A stretch of 64,000 nt of DNA, from assembly GCA_964386635.1 (NCBI GenBank), contig CAYLRO010000008.1:1-64000 (forward strand). Reading direction: 5' to 3'. A program made the translations under genes and the position numbers. Of the stretch, positions 15,832 to 24,815 are shown piece after piece. Each line of letters begins with the position of its first letter. Positions within the stretch are counted from its first letter, which is position 1. The notes beneath the pieces are model-generated. The model made no database searches, was not told the origin of the DNA, and worked only from the letters and a program-made list of their open reading frames with translations. This stretch comes from Sabulitectum sp964386635 (lineage in GTDB: Bacteria; Fermentibacterota; Fermentibacteria; Fermentibacterales; JCC-6).

Positions 15832-17268
15832 ATGCGTTACTGTTTTCTTATCCTGCTTGTGTTCAGCACTGCATCTTTGAGTGACTCAGCCATGATGTAT
15901 GAATTCCCTGATGGAAGAACTGTTGCCATGATATCCAGCGGTGATATTTCAATGGCAGCGGAAAGCGTGCTGATTCAGCCTGCAGGGGGTACCTGGGATA
16001 ATGGCTGGCTGCCTAACATGCAGGTGAGATGCATGTTTGAACTGGTGAACAACACAGATGAGGAGCAGTTCATATCTGTGGGCTTTCCCCTTGATGCCAA
16101 ATACGGGAATGCATATACAGCCATGGATGAGGAGATGCTTTTCGAAGAGCTTTCCAGGTCCTGTTCAGAAGAAGAGCGACTTCCATGGCAGAATGAAATG
16201 GTCGTTCAGGGGCTGGATGCGGCAGAGGACATTCCGGAAGAGCTGGATTTCAGGACATTCGTTAACGGTGAGGAGATCCAGGTGTATTACAGGAAATGCG
16301 CCCTTTCACTGGAGGATGACATTCTCTGGAGACCTGTGGTTGCTGTCTGGAAGATGCATTTTGATCCAGGAGAAACAACAGTTCTTGAAAACACATACAA
16401 TACATCATGGGATTATTTCGGCGGCGGCCCGTGGAACAGCAGTACCGTTAACTATATCCTTACCTCCGGAGGTACCTGGAGTGGTCCCATAGGTGATGCT
16501 GTTATTACTCTTATTGTACCTGAAGAATTATCTGAACCTTGTTTGAATGACACTCTTCTCTCATTCTGGCACTGGACCGGTACACCTGTGGTGGACGGCC
16601 GTACAGTTACCTGGCACTACAGAGAATTTGAACCTGATGAAAATATCAGCTTCTCTGTTGAGGAGAGCATTCATCTGGGCTTCTGGGAAAACGGCATCAA
16701 CCCCGAGAGAATGTACGACTCCATTACATGGACAGAAGAAGACCTTCAGCGCAGTACTGTTGAGTACCTTAACGAAGGCAACTTCTGGGGTATTCAGTCA
16801 GATACCAGGCTTACTCTGCGAATTGCAGAAGCCCTGCCCTGGCTGATTCAGGGAGCAGTTTCCCCTAACGGGATCGAGCTGCATTACTTCAGTGTTTCAG
16901 AGGGTAACACCAACCCTGTTATCACACCGGAAATGGAAGATAGACTCGCCATAGTCCATGGTCTTCAGGATCAGATGGAGACAAATATGCGGACCTGTGA
17001 GGATGCCGGCTATCTTGAATTTCTTCCCATGTTTGTTTCAGGGCTTTCTCAGGCAGAGCCGGTTCTGGGGATGTATGCAGGCATGCCGGAAAAAGAGATG
17101 AAATACCTTGACCTGCTTGAATACCTGGAACCAGCAGTGGAAGGCCGTTTCATTCAGGATGCTGAAGTCAGATCCTTCTACGAGCTTACAGGATGGTACA
17201 GCCAGGGTAATGCCGCAAACAGGCCGTTTATCCCCTCATCAGAAGTAGTGACTTACCGGGGTAATTGA
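15832..17268 (+). CDS. DUF4424-like secreted protein
   Basis: A 478-residue exported protein (signal RYCFLILLVFSTASLSDSA). The segment after the signal (DISMAAESVLIQP, VRCMFELVNNTDEE, SVGFPLDA) follows the DUF4424 pattern of conserved N-terminal strands; the rest contains beta-sandwich-like repeats rich in Trp and Asp. The last 70 residues, with RFIQDAEVRSFYELTGWY, resemble a degenerate YARHG domain. The start is the ATG at 15832, 7 bases after GGGAGG; an ATG at 15826 abuts the same site. Function unknown. Confidence 0.6.
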   Translation: MRYCFLILLVFSTASLSDSAMMYEFPDGRTVAMISSGDISMAAESVLIQPAGGTWDNGWLPNMQVRCMFELVNNTDEEQFISVGFPLDAKYGNAYTAMDEEMLFEELSRSCSEEERLPWQNEMVVQGLDAAEDIPEELDFRTFVNGEEIQVYYRKCALSLEDDILWRPVVAVWKMHFDPGETTVLENTYNTSWDYFGGGPWNSSTVNYILTSGGTWSGPIGDAVITLIVPEELSEPCLNDTLLSFWHWTGTPVVDGRTVTWHYREFEPDENISFSVEESIHLGFWENGINPERMYDSITWTEEDLQRSTVEYLNEGNFWGIQSDTRLTLRIAEALPWLIQGAVSPNGIELHYFSVSEGNTNPVITPEMEDRLAIVHGLQDQMETNMRTCEDAGYLEFLPMFVSGLSQAEPVLGMYAGMPEKEMKYLDLLEYLEPAVEGRFIQDAEVRSFYELTGWYSQGNAANRPFIPSSEVVTYRGN

Positions 17269-17505
17269 CCGGGAAGCAACCGGATCCTTTTCAGGCTGTC
17301 AGTTGATTCAATTCTCACCACTTCTGCATTGCTGTGAGCAGGAATTTGCATGCTCTCTTCAATTTGAGCAATCTTTCATTACTGTTTTTTTAAATAAAGA
17401 GAGAAAGACAATGTGTTCAAGATAAATAAAACACTGGAACAAAGCCCGATATTCTGTCTAAAACAAGAGTGTAAGTCATTATTATTGTCTTCAAGAGAGG
17501 TCACA

Positions 17506-18951
17506 ATGAAATTATTAGTCACTTCAGCTGTTGTGCTGATACTGATTCTCTGTGGTTGCGGAGATGAGAGTACTGGTCCGAATGAGCCTGAACTCACACC
17601 TTCTGTTCTTTCTCTGGTGTTTTCCGGTGATTCATCGAAAGTACTGGACAAGGGAGAATGCCGGATAACTGTTTCCTGGACCGGTTGCACGGAATCATCA
17701 TTCCTCAGCTACACACTGTACAGATCGGATACAGAAGGCATAACCGGCAATCCCTCCGGCGCTGAGATTCTGGGTGTTTTCACAGAATCTGAAACTCTTG
17801 AATTCATCGATGATGACGTGAACTGGGGAGATACCTATCACTATGCTGTAAAAACATCAGGTACCGGAGTGGACAGTGTATGGAGCAATGAGGCATCACT
17901 TGTTACCCCTGGCTCCGCTCCCTCAGCATCAGTGCTGCAGTGGGCATTCAGTGAAACCGGGATAGATCTTGACTGGACCTCATGCAGTGACTCGGATTTT
18001 GAGTCCTACAGACTTTTCAGATCCACTTCAGCGGGAATCCCTGCTGATACCACCATTGCCACAGTGATATACAGCACAGCACTGCCCACTGACACAACCT
18101 TCTCTGACGATCAGGTGTCTTCAGGTGTCTACTACTATTACGCGGTACTGACCACAAACAACAAGGGCTTCTCAAGCTGGAGCAATGAAGTTGAGGCGGA
18201 GGCTCTTGACGAACTCCCCGCAGTGCAGGACCTTCAGATCGCAGATGGTTCCGGCGGCAGAACTGTTATTCTTGAATGGGCTCCGGTTCAACTGGAGATT
18301 GAGGGATATCTGATCTTTTTCAAAGAGCATGAAGAGAATGACTGGACACTTGTGGGCACTGCAGCCGACGAATTGTTTTCTCACGAAGCGGTGAGTGCCG
18401 GGTACTACTCTGTAATGGCATACAAAGGCGGGGTGACATCGTCCGAGTATTCAGAACCTGTAAGCACCATGCCTTCCATAGTTGAAACAACATATACGAT
18501 CTACGACAACTATGCGCCAGCAAATTATCACAACGGATTCATCTTTGGAGCTGAATGGGGGCAGACAGGATTTGCTTCCAGCTCAAGCTTCTACCAGGAT
18601 ATTTACGCCCACGATGACGGCAAAGGTGATAACGATGTTTCGCTGTACAGCGGTAACTACGGTGTATTCGGCAACGGCTACCAGAGTTATTTTCAGGAGC
18701 CTGCAGCAGGTGTTTACAGCAACTGCGATCCGGAAGGCACCTGGATTGGAACGGCCTGCCAGCTGTACAGTTCTGATGAAGTAGTATTTGTCAGGATTCC
18801 TTATGCAGGTGGAAGCAATGCTTATGCGAAAATGTTTGGTGTCACGGTGGAACCTGATCCCAATACAAACAAAGGAACAAGTGTGAGTTTCAGCTATGAG
18901 TATCAGTCTGAGGAGTACGGATTCACTCTTTTCACAGATACCTCAAGATAA
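17506..18951 (+). CDS. Lipoprotein with fibronectin type III domains
   Basis: A 481-residue lipoprotein (LILILCGC, DESTGPNEPE linker) whose mature region holds two clear Fn3-like domains of about 90 residues (WTGCTESSFLSYTLYRS ... YHYAVKTSG; WTSCSDSDFESYRLFRS ... YYYYAVLTT) and a third diverged one (WAPVQLEIEGYLIFFKE). The C-terminal 150 residues form another beta domain with SSFYQDIYAHDDG and LYSGNYG that also appears in the lipoprotein at 54524-55285. The ATG at 17506 follows AGAGG by 5 bases; the frame is open further upstream without a good start. Probably a surface-exposed binding protein. Confidence 0.7.
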   Translation: MKLLVTSAVVLILILCGCGDESTGPNEPELTPSVLSLVFSGDSSKVLDKGECRITVSWTGCTESSFLSYTLYRSDTEGITGNPSGAEILGVFTESETLEFIDDDVNWGDTYHYAVKTSGTGVDSVWSNEASLVTPGSAPSASVLQWAFSETGIDLDWTSCSDSDFESYRLFRSTSAGIPADTTIATVIYSTALPTDTTFSDDQVSSGVYYYYAVLTTNNKGFSSWSNEVEAEALDELPAVQDLQIADGSGGRTVILEWAPVQLEIEGYLIFFKEHEENDWTLVGTAADELFSHEAVSAGYYSVMAYKGGVTSSEYSEPVSTMPSIVETTYTIYDNYAPANYHNGFIFGAEWGQTGFASSSSFYQDIYAHDDGKGDNDVSLYSGNYGVFGNGYQSYFQEPAAGVYSNCDPEGTWIGTACQLYSSDEVVFVRIPYAGGSNAYAKMFGVTVEPDPNTNKGTSVSFSYEYQSEEYGFTLFTDTSR

Positions 18952-18962
18952 GTAACTGAGAA

Positions 18963-18991
18963 GCCGGGCGGTGCTTATAGTGCTGCCCGGC
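18963..18991. terminator. Hairpin between convergent genes
   Basis: GCCGGGC (18963-18969) pairs with GCCCGGC (18985-18991) around a 15-base loop, in the 41-base gap between two convergent genes. No T-run follows on either strand, so it is at best a weak or Rho-assisted bidirectional terminator. Confidence 0.4.
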
Positions 18992-18992
18992 G

Positions 18993-19685
18993 CTATTTCC
19001 AGACAGTCGCCTTTATGGCACCCCATGTAAACGCTTCAAGAGCAACATAATCTGTTGTTACCATTACATTGTCGAACTCTGCATGACTGTCACCGGAATA
19101 AACATTCCCTGTTACAAATCCTGCAAATCCGCAGTTGCTGTAGGTGGCATCAGTGGTGGCAATCGTCCATTCTGCCGGTTCATCTTCAACTGTTCCCTGC
19201 CAGACCTTACCTGTAAGACTATTTCCCTCACACTGGAATTTTATCCAGTAGTTTGCTTCGTATTCCAGGTTGAAGCTGACGTCTTTCAGGGGTATGTGCA
19301 CTCCAGGGCCGTCATGACGCATGATGGAGAGATCCTGATAAGGATACCGGAGGAAAAGCGCATAGCCGGTTTCTGCAAATGTTCCTCTTAGAAAAACTCC
19401 TATGAAGTCAGAAGGATCATGGCATATTCCTTCAAGAACAACAGAGTAATCACTGACACACATATAGATTCCCAGGCTGTCACCGCGGACAGTACACGGG
19501 TCTACATTGTTTGGTCCTGAATAAGACAGTTCATACCTGAAACTGCTGTTCACAAAGTAGGTGCCCTCACCAAACATCGGTATCCAGCCCACGGCATCTC
19601 CATCATTGAAATCATCGTGAAAAAGAATGGTTTCAGCAGAGAGAAGCCCTGGCAGAGCCAGAACAGCAAACATAATCCTGAACAT
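18993..19685 (-). CDS. Secreted LamG/DUF1080-like protein with TWGAIKA C-terminal tail
   Basis: A 230-residue exported protein (signal FRIMFAVLALPGLLSA). The mature part resembles a concanavalin-like jelly-roll domain of the kind seen in LamG and DUF1080 proteins (HDDFNDGDAVGWIPM, DYSVVLEGICHDPSDFIGVF, GYALFLRYPYQDLSIMRHD, HAEFDNVMVTTD). The final residues TWGAIKATVWK match the end of the unrelated protein at 23800-24741, suggesting a sorting or anchoring tail. The ATG at 19685 has GGAGGAGGA 5 bases upstream; the frame extends to 19781 without a better start. Confidence 0.65.
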   Translation of the reverse strand: MFRIMFAVLALPGLLSAETILFHDDFNDGDAVGWIPMFGEGTYFVNSSFRYELSYSGPNNVDPCTVRGDSLGIYMCVSDYSVVLEGICHDPSDFIGVFLRGTFAETGYALFLRYPYQDLSIMRHDGPGVHIPLKDVSFNLEYEANYWIKFQCEGNSLTGKVWQGTVEDEPAEWTIATTDATYSNCGFAGFVTGNVYSGDSHAEFDNVMVTTDYVALEAFTWGAIKATVWK

Positions 19686-19835
19686 TTTGTCCTCCTCCCG
19701 GCCGCAGGAAGAGAGGAATGGTGAAACGTTGTCTGATGGAAGATCTATCCAGTCTTCCATTCGGCCATGTTGACATTGCAAGAATAGAATGGAATGTACT
19801 GTAAGTCAATGGCAGGATGATAAATACCTACCAAA

Positions 19836-22436
19836 TTAGTACGAATAATCAATTTTGTCCAGAAGATGTTTGATCCTCTCAGGCAAATCGGAGAAGTTCT
19901 CTAAACCTGGTTCACGCTGTACAGCGTGCAGTTGCTCCAGAGCCAGATCATTTCTGCCATCTTTGATAAGAAGCTCTGCAAGAACCATTCTGGCACTTAC
20001 CTTTCCTACCACTGCATCAAACCTGACAGCATGTTCCAGTGCCTTTTCAGCCAGTGCTATTCCCTCCTTTACATCAACATGGCTTCGCAAGATTGCCAGA
20101 CGCTCCAGGCAGTATGACGAACCTCTGGAATTCACCAGTTGATTGTTCAGAGCCAGGGCACTTTTGTAAAAACCCTCGGCTTCCCCCTGATTCTCTTCGA
20201 GTAATGCTATATCACCCAGTTTGGCAAAGATGGAAGCCTGAAGAAGTTTATTCCCGGTTGCACTGTTAAGTGTTTCCGCTTCATGAAGCAGTTCTCTTGC
20301 AGCCGGCAGATTACCCAGCTTCATCTTTACTCCGGAGAGATTGCCGAGAAGAGCTGCAACTGAAGCAGTATTATCCAGTTCTCTTGCGGTGTTAAGAGCC
20401 TGGGACCAGTGTGTTTCAGCGTCAGCAAGGTTTCCCTTCAGATACGCCATGTTTCCCAGACCTGCCAGACAGAGATACCGGAAACCCGGGTCACTCATTG
20501 ATTCCGACAGAGCTGCTGCTTCAAGGAGATATTGCTCTGCAGTATTCCTCTGGCCGCCTAATGTGTGGAATGACGCAAGTCTCTCTTTCAGTCTTGCAGA
20601 AACGTCTGCAAATTCGTTTTCTGTGATGGAGTCACTCCTCTTTGCGTTTTCAAGGCAGTCAAGGAGAGATCTGTAAAGTTCTATCCCTTTCAAAAACTGA
20701 GAACGAAGCTGAAAAAGGGATGAGAGAAGCCTGATGAAAGAAAGCATCAAATCATGATTCAGTGTTTGAAATGCAAAGAGAGCTGCCTTTCTCACATCCG
20801 GGAACAGACATGCCATCTGATCAAGTATTTCCGGCTGATTACCTGCTGCAAATGCACTGTTAAGCTCGACGCTGAGGTTGTGAAAATAGCGGGAATGCTT
20901 CTCTTCAAGGTCTGGAACAAGAATCTGATGTTCCGCTGCCAGTTCCTTTGTGAGAGGGTGAAGAAAGTATTTCCCATCTCTGTTCTTCAAAAGAGATTTT
21001 TCACTGAGACTTTTCAGAGTTCTCAAACTGCAGCCTGCCACTTCAGATGCAGCCTCTCTGCTGAACGGCTCCTCGAAAATGGAAAGCCCTGAAAGAGCAG
21101 CCTGCTCCGTGCAGGAGAGAAGATTCCATGAGTAAAGGAAAACCGCCTCTATGGAATTCTGTCTTTCAGGACGGTCACCTGCGGTACTCTCAAGAATTTC
21201 AAAGCTGGAGGTGAGCTCCTTTTCCAGTTCAGTGCAGGAAATGGTTCTGACCCATGGGGCTGCAAGCTCTATTGCCAGAGGAAGCCCCTGCAGTATCCTG
21301 CAGATTCGGGCAACTGCCTCTGTTTCATCTCTGTCTGGAGAAAAATTCTGGAAAACCCTGCTTGCGGAACTGAAGAACAGTTCCACTGAATCACAGCTTT
21401 CATCGCTGTTTTCACACTGGTCAGGAAGAGTCATTCCCGAAAGATCGAAAACAGTTTCTTCTCTTATCCCAAGCCTTTGTCTGGATGTAATCAGTACACG
21501 AAGACCCGGACTGGCGGCAGCAAGTCGGGAAACAACTGCAGAGTGGGCTGTCAGGTGCTCAAAGTTGTCAAGAATAAGCAGAATTTCTCTATCTTCCAGA
21601 AAAGCACTGAGTTGTATCTCCGGTGGTTTCTTCCTGGAGAACCTCAGCAGAAGGGCTTCTGAAATGGAAGCAATTATCGCGTTTGCGCTGTCTGCATTTT
21701 CAAGAGGGACGAACCATACTCCGTGTTTGAATTGTGAAGAAGCTTCAGCTGCAGCCTGCAGAGATGTCCGTGTTTTACCGGCACCACCGTATCCCAGCAG
21801 AGTAATGACTCTGTTCTGTGACTGAAGAAGCAAAGCTATCTCCTGAAGCTCTCTTTTCCTGCCTACGAATTCTGTTGGCTGAACAGGGAGGTTGTGAGGA
21901 TGAGCTGAAACTGTTCTAAGAGGAGGGAAGACAGAATGTATATCCGGATGGGAGAGAGTAAAGATCTGCAGTGGCTCAAGCAGATCCCGGAGCATGTGTA
22001 CACCCTGATCTGTAAGCTCAGCATCAGGAGGAAGCTTCTCGCTCTTTGCAGCGTTGGGACCCAGCACAACCTGATCTCCCCATCCTGCAGACATGAGCCT
22101 TGCTGTCCGATTCACTGCCTCGCCAAAGTAATCACCATCCTGCTCAGCTGCCGCTCCTGTTTCAATACCTATCCTGACTCTCAGCTGATCCACATCTGAC
22201 CAGTCAGCCTTCTGAAGTGCTCTCTGTATTCCAAGAGCGCACTGAATGGAAAGACCATTGGTAAAAACCACCATGAATCCGTCACCTGTATGTTTAACTT
22301 CTCTGCCTGAATGCACAGTGATCTGCTCACGTATGATTTTGTTATGCAAAGCAAGAGCGGAGGGCATTTCAGAAGGATGCAGCTGCCACTTGCCGGTTGA
22401 TCCCTGAATATCCGTAAACATAAAGGACATTGCCAT
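19836..22436 (-). CDS. Adenylate cyclase - STAND-type ATPase - TPR regulator
   Basis: An 866-residue cytoplasmic signalling protein. Residues 1-165 are a class III nucleotide cyclase: the first metal Asp in MFTDIQGST, the second in HTGDGFMVVF, and the transition-state Asn/Arg in GEAVNRTARLM, so it should be active, most likely making cAMP. Residues 190-480 are an AAA/STAND ATPase with Walker A GYGGAGKTRTS and Walker B ILLILDNFEHL plus a sensor TSRQRLG. Residues 520-866 are TPR repeats (AGLGNMAYLKGNLADAETHW, LGDIALLEENQGEAEGFYKS). The layout is widespread in bacteria as ligand-gated cyclases. No strong Shine-Dalgarno; AGGG lies 9 bases before the ATG. Its effector is not encoded nearby. Confidence 0.85.
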   Translation of the reverse strand: MAMSFMFTDIQGSTGKWQLHPSEMPSALALHNKIIREQITVHSGREVKHTGDGFMVVFTNGLSIQCALGIQRALQKADWSDVDQLRVRIGIETGAAAEQDGDYFGEAVNRTARLMSAGWGDQVVLGPNAAKSEKLPPDAELTDQGVHMLRDLLEPLQIFTLSHPDIHSVFPPLRTVSAHPHNLPVQPTEFVGRKRELQEIALLLQSQNRVITLLGYGGAGKTRTSLQAAAEASSQFKHGVWFVPLENADSANAIIASISEALLLRFSRKKPPEIQLSAFLEDREILLILDNFEHLTAHSAVVSRLAAASPGLRVLITSRQRLGIREETVFDLSGMTLPDQCENSDESCDSVELFFSSASRVFQNFSPDRDETEAVARICRILQGLPLAIELAAPWVRTISCTELEKELTSSFEILESTAGDRPERQNSIEAVFLYSWNLLSCTEQAALSGLSIFEEPFSREAASEVAGCSLRTLKSLSEKSLLKNRDGKYFLHPLTKELAAEHQILVPDLEEKHSRYFHNLSVELNSAFAAGNQPEILDQMACLFPDVRKAALFAFQTLNHDLMLSFIRLLSSLFQLRSQFLKGIELYRSLLDCLENAKRSDSITENEFADVSARLKERLASFHTLGGQRNTAEQYLLEAAALSESMSDPGFRYLCLAGLGNMAYLKGNLADAETHWSQALNTARELDNTASVAALLGNLSGVKMKLGNLPAARELLHEAETLNSATGNKLLQASIFAKLGDIALLEENQGEAEGFYKSALALNNQLVNSRGSSYCLERLAILRSHVDVKEGIALAEKALEHAVRFDAVVGKVSARMVLAELLIKDGRNDLALEQLHAVQREPGLENFSDLPERIKHLLDKIDYSY

Positions 22437-22571
22437 ATGAAGTTTCCCTGCGGAATAGTGTTGTTCAGATTTGCTCTCTGTAGATACTACTTGCAGGAAA
22501 CGCTGTAAACAATCACCTGAACTTCTTTCCGATTGTGTTTCATTGCTCTGAAGCTGCGGATGGAGTTGAAG

Positions 22572-22601
22572 TGCCCCTGGAACCGGAGCGATCCAGGGGC
22601 A
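22572..22601 (-). terminator. Strong intergenic hairpin
   Basis: A perfect 10-bp inverted repeat (TGCCCCTGGA, 22572-22581; TCCAGGGGCA, 22592-22601) with a 10-base loop lies about 30 bases past the stop of the next minus-strand gene and about 135 bases before the cyclase start. There is no T-run, so a classic intrinsic terminator is not shown; mRNA end protection or Rho-linked termination are alternatives. Confidence 0.45.
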
Positions 22602-22630
22602 TACAGATCAGTATCTGGCAGGAGGGTTGC

Positions 22631-23104
22631 CTAGAGTTCGGCATCTACAACACTTTGGTCTACTTTCCAGTCTTCACCATTTTTTACCATGAGCAGATTG
22701 AAAGGCTCAGGGTAATCGCCTACGTTGAACGAAACCATGCAGCTGTCTCCGAAGACCTCTGCACCTGCAAAAGCAATATCATCCCGCGGGGGCAGTTCCG
22801 ACTGCAGCATTGGAGAGGCGAGAACAGCTTCTATCAATTCAAGAGATGTCCAGCTTCTGAGTTCCTCCGGGGTAATTGAGACTTTCAGTTCAGCTGAAAT
22901 TTCGGCAGCGGCTTCTTCAGGCTGAGCCTTTATCAGCAGCAGCATCATATCAACCAGGGCAATGGATTCTGTAGAGAGGCTTGTTCTGACAACCTCAGCA
23001 TTCCCTGAGTACATTGCGTTGACCAACCGGTTAAAGGCTTCATCAGGCGTGTTCGCATAACCCATAGCAGCAAGAGAGAGAGCAACGAACAGAAACTTGT
23101 ACAC
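22631..23104 (-). CDS. Secreted protein, unknown function (NTF2-like?)
   Basis: A 157-residue protein with a signal peptide (YKFLFVALSLAAMGYA). The mature part starts NTPDEAFNRLVNAMYSGNAE and ends FNVGDYPEPFNLLMVKNGEDWKVDQS; an N-terminal helix pair followed by strands ending in 'KNGEDWKVD' is the layout of DUF4878/NTF2-like lumazine-fold proteins, but the match is weak. The start is a GTG at 23104 with AAAGGAG 5 bases upstream; ATGs at 23116 and 23137 are in frame but badly placed. Monocistronic. Confidence 0.6.
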   Translation of the reverse strand: MYKFLFVALSLAAMGYANTPDEAFNRLVNAMYSGNAEVVRTSLSTESIALVDMMLLLIKAQPEEAAAEISAELKVSITPEELRSWTSLELIEAVLASPMLQSELPPRDDIAFAGAEVFGDSCMVSFNVGDYPEPFNLLMVKNGEDWKVDQSVVDAEL

Positions 23105-23237
23105 GCATTCTCCTTTCATGACAGAGAAAAGACTCAACCAGATTTAGCAGGGAAGAGCGCAGAAGTTCCAGAAATCCGTTAAAATTAACTGGAACACAGT
23201 TCGGGTATTTTTTATACTTCAGGTGGAAGGGGCAGCC

Positions 23238-23654
23238 ATGACATACGGAAGAACAATCACAGTTCGGACAGAGGGATTTTCAGACATAATAAACATCACA
23301 GATGCAGTGAACGGCATAATCAGAGAATCAGGGATCAAAGAGGGAATTGCAGCGGTGACTGCAATAGGATCAACAGCATCGGTAACCACCATGGAACACG
23401 AACCTGCTCTTGTTGAAGACATGAGGGAACTTCTGAACGAGCTCATTTCCCATGCAAGAAGATCAAGGCATTCGGAAACATGGGGAGATGATAACGGTTT
23501 TTCTCACATGCGGGCCTCTCTCATGGGGCCGGGGATCTCTCTCCCAGTTTTAAATGGAGTTCTGCTTGCAGGAACCTGGCAGCAGGTTGTTGTCATAGAT
23601 CACGACAACCGTTCCAGACAAAGGCAGATCCGAATACAGCTGGTGGGAGAGTGA
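23238..23654 (+). CDS. YjbQ/UPF0047 family protein (secondary thiamine-phosphate synthase)
   Basis: A 138-residue cytoplasmic protein of the UPF0047/YjbQ family, whose members can show weak thiamine-phosphate synthase activity in vivo, though the physiological role is unsettled. Family signatures: GFSDIINITDAVNGIIRESG, TTMEHEPALVEDM with the conserved His-Glu, HMRASLMGPGISLPVLNG and the C-terminal GTWQQVVVIDHDNRSRQR. The ATG at 23238 follows AAGGGG by about 5 bases. It stands alone on its strand, upstream of a separate promoter. Confidence 0.88.
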   Translation: MTYGRTITVRTEGFSDIINITDAVNGIIRESGIKEGIAAVTAIGSTASVTTMEHEPALVEDMRELLNELISHARRSRHSETWGDDNGFSHMRASLMGPGISLPVLNGVLLAGTWQQVVVIDHDNRSRQRQIRIQLVGE

Positions 23655-23688
23655 TGTCTGCTGTAATACGGTAAATCATTTGAATTCC

Positions 23689-23717
23689 TTGACAGACAGC
23701 AACTTCGTGCATATCCT
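23689..23717 (+). promoter_or_regulatory. Sigma-70-type promoter
   Basis: TTGACA (23689-23694) and TATCCT (23712-23717) are 17 bases apart, 83 bases before the ATG at 23800. The -35 is perfect and the -10 keeps four of six consensus bases. An inverted repeat ACCGG/CCGGT (23761-23783) lies in the leader. Confidence 0.45.
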
Positions 23718-23799
23718 CTTTCAGCAGAGTTAGTTTTCTCTGCAAAGGAGCGAAAAGCAAACCGGAATTCCCCGATTGCCGGTTATGGAAGGGATTGTT

Positions 23800-24741
23800 A
23801 TGAAAACTGTTCTTATTCTTATGCTTTGTCTCTTTTCTCTGGCGTCTGCATCTGCTGGCAGAAACCCCGGCATTGGGGGAGATTTTCCCAGATCGCCTGA
23901 ACCCTGGTATGGATCTCAGAACGGTACTGTTGATGCTCTCTTCATCTTCCTTGCATACGATGACTATGTGCCTGATTCCGCATATGCCTGTGGTGACAGC
24001 TACTGGAATCCCCTTTCCCAGCCGTCCGGGAGTGGATGGGCAGTTAATTATCTGTGCAGCTCCTATTCTGAACCAGCCGGTTCTCCGTACCACTGGAATG
24101 GTGGACTGGGCAGTGCCATGGATGCTCTGGGGTATTCATGGAACTGGTTTCCAGGATACACAGGAAGATGCGGTCAGGTAATCCCTGATGCAGGGTATCT
24201 CGCCTTTTATAAATGTGTTTTCGTCCTTACCTTCGATGCCTACCGTTCCGTGACACTGACAGAAGAAACCAGAGAAATCCTGCAGACCTGCATTGAAAAT
24301 GGAGGGCATGTGGTGCTGGTCAGTCAGGATGCAATGTACAGCGGAGTCCCGGAGTCGTGGCTTATGAAATGGTTTAACACCGGAGAGATTACTCAGGATG
24401 TTGTCAGCGGTACAAGTCCGTTCTCTGCCGCAGGCATGGTACCATCATTCCTGCTGGGATGGTCGGGCACTGCTTTAATAGAGAACTTCAGCACCGGCGC
24501 AGGTGGAAATTCCGAAGGAAACTGGTGGGCTGATGACCTCTCAGGCGATGGATGTATCAGCAACGGTTCCTACGTGTTTGCTTCCTGCAATGAATTTTAC
24601 GGAAATATCTTTTCAACATTTGAATTTGAGACCTGCTATCCCTCTGAGGTGCAATCCATTGCCGAGTACATAATGAACTGGGCGATAAGCTCCAGTCTTG
24701 AGCGTTCCACCTGGGGCGAGATCAAGGCGAACAGCTGGTAG
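23800..24741 (+). CDS. Secreted protein with TWGEIKA C-terminal tail
   Basis: A 313-residue exported protein (signal KTVLILMLCLFSLASASA). After a short linker a central domain of about 250 residues holds a Rossmann-like pattern (VDALFIFLAYDDYVPDS, FYKCVFVLTFDAYRSVTL, GGHVVLVSQDAMYSGVPE) similar to ThuA-like or glutamine-amidotransferase-like folds in secreted proteins; no catalytic triad is assignable. The last residues STWGEIKANSW match the tail of the protein at 18993-19685. The ATG has GGAAGGGA 5 bases upstream. Likely exported and retained or surface-sorted through its tail. Confidence 0.65.
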   Translation: MKTVLILMLCLFSLASASAGRNPGIGGDFPRSPEPWYGSQNGTVDALFIFLAYDDYVPDSAYACGDSYWNPLSQPSGSGWAVNYLCSSYSEPAGSPYHWNGGLGSAMDALGYSWNWFPGYTGRCGQVIPDAGYLAFYKCVFVLTFDAYRSVTLTEETREILQTCIENGGHVVLVSQDAMYSGVPESWLMKWFNTGEITQDVVSGTSPFSAAGMVPSFLLGWSGTALIENFSTGAGGNSEGNWWADDLSGDGCISNGSYVFASCNEFYGNIFSTFEFETCYPSEVQSIAEYIMNWAISSSLERSTWGEIKANSW

Positions 24742-24815
24742 GGAACGCAATTCACCTGTGGTTAAACTGGTGTAAAGTGGAATCTCCCCTGTACTCTGCT
24801 GTCGAGCTGCCGGGT

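Noticed and set aside
21151..21825. Plus-strand open frame inside the cyclase gene
   Set aside because: It is antisense to the ATPase domain with Walker motifs; composition is Ser/Arg-rich shadow sequence.
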